Source of the DNA: Oxalobacteraceae bacterium
GTDB lineage: Bacteria; Pseudomonadota; Gammaproteobacteria; Burkholderiales; Burkholderiaceae_D
Direction of reading: 5' to 3'
Length of the DNA stretch: 7,975 nucleotides
Assembly: GCA_003537575.1 (NCBI GenBank)
Contig: DPRS01000029.1
Location: 180,722 to 188,696 of the forward strand
Both the position numbers and the translations under genes were made by a program. Shown one piece after another: positions 1 through 5,804 of this stretch. The notes under the pieces were generated by a model. The model saw only the letters and a program-made list of their open reading frames with translations, was not told where the DNA came from and searched no databases. Positions within the stretch are counted from its first letter, which is position 1; every line of letters starts with the position of its first letter.

Positions 1-1763
1 ACGCCGAAATCGAAGCGTCGCACGCCGAGGAACTTGTCGAGGTTTTTCGGCGTGACGGTGACTTTCTTCTCCTGCTTCTTCAGCAGCAGCATCTTCACCA
101 CCTTGCGGCAGATCTTGGAGATTTCGCGCTCCAGCGAACGCACGCCGGCTTCCCGCGTGTAATAGCGGATGACGTCACGGATCGCCGCTTCCGACACGGC
201 GATTTCGTCATCCTTCAGGCCATTGGTCCTGATCTGCTTGGGCAGCAGATAGCGCTGCGCAATGCTGGTCTTCTCGTCTTCCGTATAGCCGGACAAGCGG
301 ATGACCTCCATGCGGTCCAGCAGGGCCGGTGGAATGTTGAAGGAGTTTGAAGTCGCCACGAACATCACGTCGGACAAGTCGAAATCGACTTCGATGTAAT
401 GGTCGGAGAAGGTGTGGTTCTGCTCCGGGTCCAGCACTTCCAGCAGCGCCGAGGAAGGGTCGCCGCGGAAATCCATGCCCAGCTTGTCGATCTCGTCGAG
501 CAGGAACAGGGGATTGCGCACGCCGACCTTGGTCAGGCTCTGCAGGATCTTGCCCGGCATCGAACCGATGTAGGTACGGCGATGGCCGCGGATCTCGGCT
601 TCATCGCGCACGCCGCCCAATGCCATGCGCACGTACTTGCGGTTGGTAGCGCGGGCGATCGACTGGCCGAGCGAAGTCTTGCCGACGCCCGGAGGGCCGA
701 CGAAGCACAGGATTGGCGCCTTCAGCTTGTCGACGCGCTGCTGCACGGCGAGGTACTCGAGAATGCGTTCCTTGACCTTTTCCAGGCCGTAGTGCTCGTC
801 TTCCAGCACTTTCTCGGCGTTGGGCAAATCATTGTTGACCTTGGATTTCTTGCGCCACGGCAGGCCGATCAGCGTGTCGATGTAGTTGCGCACAACGGTA
901 GCTTCGGCTGACATCGGCGACATCATCTTCAGCTTCTTCAGCTCGCTCTGCGCCTTGTCGCGCGCTTCCTTGGGCATTTTGGCGGCGATGATGCGCTTCT
1001 CGAGTTCCTCAAGATCGGCGCCCTCCTCGCCCTCGCCCAGTTCCTTCTGGATCGCCTTGACCTGTTCGTTCAGGTAATACTCGCGCTGCGACTTTTCCAT
1101 CTGGCGCTTGACGCGGCCGCGGATGCGCTTTTCCACTTGCAGGATGTCGAGCTCGCCCTCGAGCTGGCCGAGCAGGTGCTCGTAGCGCTTGGCGACATTG
1201 AAAATTTCAAGAATGACCTGTTTCTGCTCGAGCTTCAGCGGCAGGTGGGCGGCGATGGTGTCGGCCAGGCGGCCGGCATCATCGATGCCGGCCAGCGAGG
1301 TCAGGATCTCGGGCGGGATCTTCTTGTTGAGTTTGACGTACTGGTCGAACTGCTGGACGATCGCTCGGCGCATCGCCTCGACTTCGGATTCGTCGCCGAG
1401 CTCGGATTCGACCGGGGATAGTTCCGCCGTAAAATGGCTTTCCAGTTCGCTGATCTGGTGGATGCGGGCGCGCTGCGCGCCTTCGACCAGCACCTTGACT
1501 GTACCATCCGGCAACTTCAGCATTTGCAGGATATTGGCGATACAGCCGATTTCATAAATATCTTCTGCCGAGGGCTCGTCCTTGGCGGCAGCTTTCTGGG
1601 CTGCCAGCATGATGCTCTTGCCCTGCTCCATCGCTGCTTCCAGCGCCTTGATCGATTTCGGGCGGCCGACGAAGAGCGGAATGACCATGTGCGGAAATAC
1701 TACGACGTCGCGCAAGGGCAACAGCGGCAATTGGGTATGTTCGGTTTGATTGGTTGTCGTCAT
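1..1763 (-). CDS. lon: Lon ATP-dependent protease, N-terminal 587 residues (3' end off window)
   Basis: Lon is a soluble cytoplasmic AAA+ serine protease that unfolds and degrades misfolded and specific regulatory proteins. Translation gives a start MTTTNQTEHTQLPLLPLRDV, typical of the Lon N-terminal substrate-binding domain (about residues 10-205). A helical, charged linker follows (about 206-300), then the AAA+ module. Visible motifs are Walker A GPPGVGKT (356-363), Walker B with DE at 423-424, sensor-1 N473, arginine finger R484 and sensor-2 R542. These fall at the same numbers as in the 784-residue E. coli protein. The frame stays open to base 1, so the C-terminal protease domain with the Ser/Lys dyad is not visible. 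The ATG at 1763 is preceded by AAGG (1770-1773) with a 6-base spacer, and the protein begins where the family does. An intrinsic terminator upstream (1863-1902) suggests lon is transcribed separately from clpX. Confidence 0.98.
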   Translation of the reverse strand, partial: MTTTNQTEHTQLPLLPLRDVVVFPHMVIPLFVGRPKSIKALEAAMEQGKSIMLAAQKAAAKDEPSAEDIYEIGCIANILQMLKLPDGTVKVLVEGAQRARIHQISELESHFTAELSPVESELGDESEVEAMRRAIVQQFDQYVKLNKKIPPEILTSLAGIDDAGRLADTIAAHLPLKLEQKQVILEIFNVAKRYEHLLGQLEGELDILQVEKRIRGRVKRQMEKSQREYYLNEQVKAIQKELGEGEEGADLEELEKRIIAAKMPKEARDKAQSELKKLKMMSPMSAEATVVRNYIDTLIGLPWRKKSKVNNDLPNAEKVLEDEHYGLEKVKERILEYLAVQQRVDKLKAPILCFVGPPGVGKTSLGQSIARATNRKYVRMALGGVRDEAEIRGHRRTYIGSMPGKILQSLTKVGVRNPLFLLDEIDKLGMDFRGDPSSALLEVLDPEQNHTFSDHYIEVDFDLSDVMFVATSNSFNIPPALLDRMEVIRLSGYTEDEKTSIAQRYLLPKQIRTNGLKDDEIAVSEAAIRDVIRYYTREAGVRSLEREISKICRKVVKMLLLKKQEKKVTVTPKNLDKFLGVRRFDFG

Positions 1764-1790
1764 GGCGAGCCTTATCAAGAATGTTTAATT

Positions 1791-1819
1791 GATGTTGGCA
1801 CGATCGGGCAAAACACAAG
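1791..1819 (-). promoter_or_regulatory. Weak candidate heat-shock-like (sigma-32) promoter for lon
   Basis: Between the clpX terminator and the lon start codon, the minus strand reads CTTGTG (1814-1819), 15 bases, then CCAACATC (1791-1798). This partly resembles the sigma-32 elements CTTGAA and CCCCATNT at an acceptable spacing, and lon is a heat-shock gene in E. coli. The match is degenerate and no convincing sigma-70 pair was found in the same stretch, so this is only a candidate. Confidence 0.2.
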
Positions 1820-1862
1820 GCCCTGCATCAACAATCGTCACTTTAAATGTGGAAACAGTTCA

Positions 1863-1902
1863 ATAAAAAAAGCCACACGAGAGCGGGCCCTCGAGTGGCT
1901 TT
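1863..1902 (-). terminator. Intrinsic terminator between clpX and lon
   Basis: On the minus strand an 8-bp stem (1869-1876 with 1895-1902) continues past one A/A mismatch position into a 4-bp CGAG/CTCG inner stem (1878-1881 with 1890-1893). It closes an 8-base loop and is followed by a run of Ts broken by one A (complement of 1863-1871). It sits about 105 bases after the clpX stop and 100 bases before lon, so it should end the clpX transcript and separate lon. Confidence 0.85.
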
Positions 1903-1955
1903 GCGATGGAAGCCTGAGTGATTGTTGTTTCAGTAAATTGTACTGCTTTTGCGCA

Positions 1956-1984
1956 ATAAAAGTTTGAAAACCGTAAATATTCAA
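1956..1984 (-). promoter_or_regulatory. Candidate sigma-70 promoter downstream of clpX
   Basis: The minus strand shows TTGAAT (1979-1984), a 17-base spacer, then TTTTAT (1956-1961). Each hexamer matches 4 of 6 consensus bases, in an AT-rich stretch just after the clpX stop. A transcript from here would meet the terminator at 1863-1902 after roughly 50-90 bases. It would therefore be either a short RNA or a leader for lon through read-through. AT-rich DNA gives such matches by chance, so confidence is low. Confidence 0.22.
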
Positions 1985-2006
1985 GGTTTTTACAAGTGTT
2001 GCCTCA

Positions 2007-3272
2007 TTACGCGCCGGACACTTTAGGCTGTTCATGGTAAATCAGTAAGGGTTTGGCCCCGTTGGTGATGGAGTTTTCATCAATCACCACCTTGGCAACA
2101 TTCTGCTGATTCGGCAATTCATACATAACATCAAGCAAGGCATGTTCCAGGATGGAACGCAAACCACGCGCACCGGTCTTGCGCGCCAGCGCCTTTTTGG
2201 CAATGGCATGCAGGGCTGCCGGACGTACTTCCAGTTCGGCGCCTTCCATTTCCAGCAATTTGGCATATTGCTTGATCAAGGCATTCTTGGGCTCAAGCAA
2301 GATTTGGATCAGCGCGTCTTCATTGAGTTCACTCAAAGTTGCGACCACGGGCAAACGGCCGACGAGTTCCGGAATCAGGCCGAACTTGATCAGGTCTTCC
2401 GGCTCGGTATCCATCAGCATGGCGCTGGCATCGCGCTCGCTCTGGCTCTTGACGCTGGCGCCGAAGCCGATGCCGCTCTTTTCCGAGCGATTGGAAATGA
2501 TCTTGGCCAGGCCGTCGAAAGCGCCGCCGCAGATGAACATGATGTTGGTGGTGTCGATCTGCACGAAATCCTGGTTCGGGTGCTTGCGTCCGCCTTGCGG
2601 CGGCACCGAAGCCATGGTGCCTTCGATCAGCTTCAGCAAGGCTTGCTGCACGCCTTCGCCGGAAACATCACGGGTGATCGACGGGTTGTCCGACTTGCGC
2701 GAAATCTTGTCGATTTCATCGATGTAGACGATACCCTTCTGCGCGCGCTCGACTTCATAGTTGCAATTCTGCAAGAGCTTCTGGATGATGTTTTCGACAT
2801 CCTCGCCAACATAACCGGCTTCGGTCAGGGTGGTGGCGTCGGCAATCACGAAAGGCACGTTGAGCATGCGGGCGAGCGTCTGTGCCAGCAGGGTCTTGCC
2901 GGAGCCGGTCGGGCCCACCAGCAGGATGTTGCTTTTCGCCAGCTCGACTTCATCTTTCTTGCCGAGATGCTTCAGTCGCTTGTAATGGTTGTACACCGCC
3001 ACCGACAGGATGCGCTTGGCAGCTTCCTGGCCGATCACGTACTGATCCAGCATGTCGCAGATTTCCTGCGGCGTCGGCAAATCGGACTTCTGCTCGCCGA
3101 CTGCCTCGACGCTGGCGGCCTCGTCGCGAATGATGTCATTGCAGAGGTCGATGCATTCGTCGCAGATGAAGACCGAGGGTCCCGCGATGAGCTTCTTTAC
3201 CTCGTGTTGGCTCTTGCCGCAAAACGAGCAATACAGGAGTTTCTCGCCGCTGGAGGATTTTTTGTCAGACAT
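2007..3272 (-). CDS. clpX: ATP-dependent Clp protease ATP-binding subunit ClpX
   Basis: ClpX is the hexameric cytoplasmic AAA+ unfoldase that recognises tagged or adaptor-delivered substrates and threads them into ClpP. The 421-residue protein has the N-terminal zinc-binding domain with Cys15, Cys18, Cys37 and Cys40. It also has Walker A GPTGSGKT (120-127), the pore-1 loop GYVGED (153-158), Walker B IVYIDE (181-186), the RKH loop (229-231) and the ClpP-docking IGF tripeptide (268-270). R306 in GRLP and sensor-2 R369 in GARGLR are present too. Length matches the family (E. coli 424). I chose the ATG at 3272 (MSDKK...), where ClpX proteins normally begin. The frame also extends to a TTG at 3320, which would add 16 unrelated residues. 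No good Shine-Dalgarno sequence precedes the ATG. The gene is separated from clpP by 169 bases containing a strong terminator, and a candidate promoter lies at 3302-3330, so independent transcription is likely. Confidence 0.98.
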   Translation of the reverse strand: MSDKKSSSGEKLLYCSFCGKSQHEVKKLIAGPSVFICDECIDLCNDIIRDEAASVEAVGEQKSDLPTPQEICDMLDQYVIGQEAAKRILSVAVYNHYKRLKHLGKKDEVELAKSNILLVGPTGSGKTLLAQTLARMLNVPFVIADATTLTEAGYVGEDVENIIQKLLQNCNYEVERAQKGIVYIDEIDKISRKSDNPSITRDVSGEGVQQALLKLIEGTMASVPPQGGRKHPNQDFVQIDTTNIMFICGGAFDGLAKIISNRSEKSGIGFGASVKSQSERDASAMLMDTEPEDLIKFGLIPELVGRLPVVATLSELNEDALIQILLEPKNALIKQYAKLLEMEGAELEVRPAALHAIAKKALARKTGARGLRSILEHALLDVMYELPNQQNVAKVVIDENSITNGAKPLLIYHEQPKVSGA

Positions 3273-3301
3273 AAGGCTAAATGGATGGCTATGGTGGTTC
3301 G

Positions 3302-3330
3302 ATATTACCCGTGAATTCAATATACGTCAC
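3302..3330 (-). promoter_or_regulatory. Candidate sigma-70 promoter for clpX
   Basis: The minus strand reads GTGACG (3325-3330), a 17-base spacer, then TAATAT (3302-3307). Both hexamers match 4 of 6 consensus positions at ideal spacing. The -10 element ends 29 bases before the clpX ATG, giving a leader of roughly 20-25 bases. Its place just after the clpP terminator, where clpX would need a promoter, supports it. The hexamer match alone is modest. Confidence 0.45.
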
Positions 3331-3340
3331 GAGACAGCGC

Positions 3341-3359
3341 AAAAAAACCGGCAGCCGGT
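3341..3359 (-). terminator. Small T-tract hairpin, possible second terminator after clpP
   Basis: On the minus strand a 5-bp stem ACCGG/CCGGT (3347-3351 with 3355-3359) closes a 3-base loop and is followed by six to seven Ts (complement of 3341-3347). The stem is short, so it may act only as a back-up to the stronger terminator at 3379-3417, or as a pause site. It could be chance. Confidence 0.4.
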
Positions 3360-3378
3360 GGCATTTATACAGGATAGT

Positions 3379-3417
3379 AAAACAAAAACGCCCGAACGGT
3401 GCATCGTCCGGGCGTTT
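3379..3417 (-). terminator. Strong intrinsic terminator after clpP
   Basis: On the minus strand a 13-bp stem (3405-3417 with 3386-3398, one G-T wobble) built around CGCCCG/CGGGCG closes a 6-base loop. It runs into TTTTTGTTTT (complement of 3379-3388). It begins 24 bases after the clpP stop codon. The layout is that of a textbook rho-independent terminator ending the tig-clpP transcript before clpX. Confidence 0.92.
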
Positions 3418-3441
3418 GTGGCTAACCGGAAATAAACTGGA

Positions 3442-4068
3442 TCAAGCCCGGCTGCTCAGCACCTTGTCGATCATGCCGTATTCCACGGCGGACTGGGCCG
3501 ACATGAAATTATCGCGCTCGGTATCGGCACGGATCTTCTCGATCGACTGACCGGTTTTTTCCGAGAGGATATGATTCAGGCGATCGCGCAGGTACAGGAT
3601 CTCGCGCGCCTGGATTTCGATATCGGTCGCCTGCCCTTGGGCGCCACCCAGGGGCTGGTGAATCATGATGCGCGAATTCGGCAGCGAAAAGCGCTTGCCC
3701 TTGGCACCTGCGGCCAGCAGGAAGGCGCCCATCGAAGCCGCCAGGCCGGTGCACAGGGTCGATACGTCCGGCTTGATGAACTGCATCGTATCGAAGATTG
3801 CCAGGCCGGCCGAAACCGAACCACCGGGAGAATTGATGTACAGGGAAATATCCTTGTCCGGGTTTTCGCTCTCCAGGAACAGCATCTGCGCCACGATCAG
3901 GTTGGCCGTATGGTCGTTGACCGGGCCGACCAGGAAAATCACGCGCTCCTTCAGCAGGCGCGAGTAAATGTCATAGGCGCGTTCGCCGCGCCCGCTTTGC
4001 TCGATCACCATCGGCACTACGCCGAGCATTTCAGTGTCGAGGGCGGAATTTCCAGTCATGCGTGTCAT
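3442..4068 (-). CDS. clpP: ATP-dependent Clp protease proteolytic subunit ClpP
   Basis: ClpP is the serine peptidase that forms the double-ring proteolytic chamber served by ClpX (and by ClpA where present). The 208-residue protein (E. coli 207) carries the full catalytic triad: Ser112 in GLAASMGA, His137 in MIHQP and Asp186 in TERDNF. The spacing (25 and 49 residues) is identical to E. coli Ser97/His122/Asp171 of the mature enzyme. The residues before VVPMVIEQ look like the short N-terminal propeptide, probably removed near Met14. The segment PVNDHTANLIVAQMLFLE matches the chamber's conserved helix. The ATG at 4068 has AGGA 6 bases upstream. An in-frame Met4 is less likely because it lacks such a site. 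The gene starts 34 bases after the tig stop with no terminator between, so the two are probably co-transcribed. A strong terminator follows it. Confidence 0.98.
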   Translation of the reverse strand: MTRMTGNSALDTEMLGVVPMVIEQSGRGERAYDIYSRLLKERVIFLVGPVNDHTANLIVAQMLFLESENPDKDISLYINSPGGSVSAGLAIFDTMQFIKPDVSTLCTGLAASMGAFLLAAGAKGKRFSLPNSRIMIHQPLGGAQGQATDIEIQAREILYLRDRLNHILSEKTGQSIEKIRADTERDNFMSAQSAVEYGMIDKVLSSRA

Positions 4069-4072
4069 CTAG

Positions 4073-4080
4073 CTTCCTTT
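4073..4080 (-). promoter_or_regulatory. Shine-Dalgarno sequence of clpP
   Basis: The minus strand reads AAAGGAAG, with AGGA (4075-4078) ending 6 bases before the ATG at 4068. This supports that codon over the in-frame ATG three codons later. Confidence 0.8.
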
Positions 4081-4102
4081 GTGGAGAGCGGCCCGCGCAT
4101 CC

Positions 4103-5452
4103 TTACGCTTGCGCGGTATTGCCCATCAATTCATCAAATGCGACCGCCTTGTCGCTTACCTTGGCCTTGCCCAGGACGAAGTTGACGACGTTTTCTTCCA
4201 AAACAAGGGCTTCGACTTCAGCCAGGCGGCGACGGTCGCTGTAATAATACTTCACCACTTGCTGCGGGTCCTCGTAACTTTGCGCGAATTCCTCAACTTG
4301 CGTCTTGACCTGCTCGGCAGTGGCTTGCAGGTTGTTGGTCTTGACCAGTTCGGCGAGGATCAGGCCCAGGCGCACGCGGCGCTCGGCTTGCGGCTTGAAC
4401 AGCTCAGGCGGAAACGGCACGTTGCCGACATTCATGCCGCGCTGGGCCATGTCCTGGCGGGTCATTTCCGACATGCGCTCGACTTCCTGGTCCAGCAGGG
4501 CGTTGGGCACATCCAGTTCGGTGATCTTGATCAGCGCATCCATCACGCTATCTTTGGTCTTGGCCTTGGCGCGGCTGTTGACTTCGCGTTCCAGGTTGGC
4601 CTTGATGTCTTCGCGCATCTTACCCAGGTCGCCATCGGCGATGCCGAGCGACTTGGCGAATTCGGCGTCGACTTCTGGCAGGTGCGCCCATTCCAGCTTC
4701 TTCAGCGTAATGGTGAATTCGGCGGTCTTGCCGGCCACATCCTTGCCATGGTAATCCTCAGGGAAGGACAGCGGAAAAGTCTTGGATTCGCCGACCTTCA
4801 GGCCGATCGTGGCAGCTTCGAACTCCGGCAGCATGCGGCCTTCGCCGAGCACGAAGGGATAGTCTTCAGCCTTGCCGCCGGCGAATTCGACGCCGTCGAT
4901 CTTGCCGACGAAGTCGACGGTCACGCGGTCGCCGTTCTGCGCGGTCTGGTCGGGGCCGCCGTCGCCGTGCGCGCCCTGCTCACCCTTGACGTGATAGTGC
5001 ACGCGCTGCTTGCGGAGAATATCGATGGTCTTGTCGATTTCGGCATCGCTCACCGGCGAAGCGACTTTTTCCACTTCCGCCGTAGTCAGATCGTTGATCT
5101 TCACTTCCGGATACACTTCAAAGGTTGCATCGAAAGCGATCATGCCTTCGGCCACGCCTTCGCTGCCCTTCGGCTCGATCCTCGGATAACCGGCGACGCG
5201 CAGGTTGTTTTCATTGGCGGCGTCATTGAAAGCGCGGCCGACCTTGTCGTTCAATACTTCAGTTTCAACCTGGTAGCCGTATTGTGCGGCAACCATCTTC
5301 ATCGGCACCTTGCCGGGACGGAAACCGGGTGCCTTGGCGGTGCGGGCACGCACCTTCAGGCGTTTTTCCACTTCCTGTTTGACTTCCTCGACGGGAACGG
5401 TCAGGGTGATGCGGCGCTCGAGCTTTTCCAGGGTTTCGACTGCAGTTGCCAT
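4103..5452 (-). CDS. tig: Trigger factor, ribosome-associated chaperone and peptidyl-prolyl isomerase
   Basis: Trigger factor binds near the ribosome exit tunnel and shields nascent polypeptides. Its FKBP-type domain can isomerise prolyl bonds. The 449-residue product has the N-terminal ribosome-binding domain with the signature loop GFRPGKVP (43-50). A linker arm spans about 113-150. The FKBP-like domain spans about 172-253, with DFVGKIDGVEF, GEGRMLPEFE and FPEDYHG. The helical C-terminal substrate-binding domain runs from about 254 to 449. It is longer than the 432-residue E. coli protein. About 11 of the extra residues form a Gly/His/Gln-rich insertion just before the FKBP domain (about 156-173). 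The start MATAVETLEKLERRI matches the family start. The ribosome-binding site is weak (GGA 8 bases upstream). tRNA-Leu ends only 30 bases upstream on the same strand, and clpP follows at 34 bases. Confidence 0.98.
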   Translation of the reverse strand: MATAVETLEKLERRITLTVPVEEVKQEVEKRLKVRARTAKAPGFRPGKVPMKMVAAQYGYQVETEVLNDKVGRAFNDAANENNLRVAGYPRIEPKGSEGVAEGMIAFDATFEVYPEVKINDLTTAEVEKVASPVSDAEIDKTIDILRKQRVHYHVKGEQGAHGDGGPDQTAQNGDRVTVDFVGKIDGVEFAGGKAEDYPFVLGEGRMLPEFEAATIGLKVGESKTFPLSFPEDYHGKDVAGKTAEFTITLKKLEWAHLPEVDAEFAKSLGIADGDLGKMREDIKANLEREVNSRAKAKTKDSVMDALIKITELDVPNALLDQEVERMSEMTRQDMAQRGMNVGNVPFPPELFKPQAERRVRLGLILAELVKTNNLQATAEQVKTQVEEFAQSYEDPQQVVKYYYSDRRRLAEVEALVLEENVVNFVLGKAKVSDKAVAFDELMGNTAQA

Positions 5453-5482
5453 GTGAATCGTCCAATAAATGAATTAATACTG

Positions 5483-5569
5483 TGGTGCGAGGAGGGGGAC
5501 TCGAACCCCCACACCATTGCTGGCGTCAGGACCTAAACCTGGTGCGTCTACCAATTTCGCCATCCTCGC
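5483..5569 (-). tRNA. tRNA-Leu (anticodon UAG), CCA encoded
   Basis: The 87-base sequence folds as a class II tRNA. The acceptor stem GCGAGGA/TCCTCGC is perfectly paired with discriminator A and an encoded CCA (5483-5485). The D stem is GCG/CGC with GG in the loop. The T arm is GGGGG-TTCGAGT-CCCCC. The long variable arm CGCC/GGTG is typical of leucine tRNAs. The anticodon loop TTTAGGT places TAG at 5533-5535, which reads CUA and possibly other CUN codons. Only the first anticodon-stem pair (C27/A43) is mismatched. The gene lies 30 bases ahead of tig and may share its transcript. Confidence 0.97.
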
Positions 5570-5590
5570 GGGATGTTCTTTCAGCTATGC

Positions 5591-5632
5591 CAAATAACAA
5601 GGGGCGACCGTGAAGTGAACCCTGGTCGCCCC
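5591..5632 (-). terminator. Hairpin with terminator layout upstream of tRNA-Leu
   Basis: A perfect 9-bp inverted repeat GGGGCGACC/GGTCGCCCC (5601-5609 with 5624-5632) closes a 14-base loop. On the minus strand it is followed by TTGTTATTT. It could terminate the efflux-gene transcript 170 bases after its stop. The tRNA 5' end is only 31 bases further on, leaving little room for a tRNA promoter, so the hairpin may instead be part of the tRNA transcript's leader. The large loop and the interrupted T run lower confidence. Confidence 0.5.
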
Positions 5633-5691
5633 GTCGGAGCTTGGGACAAATGCCGCAATCTCAGAACCCTTGTTAGTGGCTCTTCAACTTC

Positions 5692-5734
5692 AACCCGGCA
5701 TTTTACTGGATTTTTTCTCCAGTTGCCGGTTTTT
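5692..5734 (+). terminator. Two-part hairpin with T tract on the plus strand
   Basis: The outer stem CCGGCA/TGCCGG (5695-5700 with 5724-5729) and the inner stem ACTGGA/TCCAGT (5705-5710 with 5718-5723) are separated by a one-sided TTTT bulge (5701-5704). The loop is T-rich. On the plus strand the stem runs directly into TTTTT (5730-5734), the layout of an intrinsic terminator. On the minus strand no T run follows. No plus-strand gene is recognised upstream. Confidence 0.5.
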
Positions 5735-5745
5735 CGACAGCACGC

Positions 5746-5771
5746 TGCGCTGTCCGCCCGCGGACAGCGCA
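5746..5771. repeat. Perfect 11-bp inverted repeat downstream of the efflux gene
   Basis: TGCGCTGTCCG (5746-5756) and CGGACAGCGCA (5761-5771) are exact reverse complements around a 4-base centre, CCCG. The repeat starts 34 bases after the efflux stop codon and has no T tract on either side. It is therefore not a canonical intrinsic terminator. It would form a very stable hairpin at the 3' end of the efflux mRNA, as a transcript-protecting or pausing structure. Confidence 0.75.
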
Positions 5772-5804
5772 ACAACAAGGCCGTTAGAGCGGACTCAGCC
5801 TGAC

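Noticed and set aside
1..30. Possible truncation of lon
   Set aside because: The frame is intact to base 1 and the AAA+ motifs keep E. coli numbering. The missing protease domain is simply outside the window.
2142..3314. A 390-codon plus-strand open frame opposite clpX
   Set aside because: It is a shadow of clpX, with no plausible ribosome-binding site or domain.
3273..3320. Extended clpX start at a TTG (3320)
   Set aside because: The 16 added residues do not resemble ClpX, the codon is a rare start, and the extension overlaps the candidate -10 promoter element.
4079..5536. A 485-codon open frame on the plus strand across tig and tRNA-Leu
   Set aside because: It lies exactly opposite trigger factor, has no recognisable domain and runs through the tRNA. 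Long antisense frames are expected opposite GC-rich genes.
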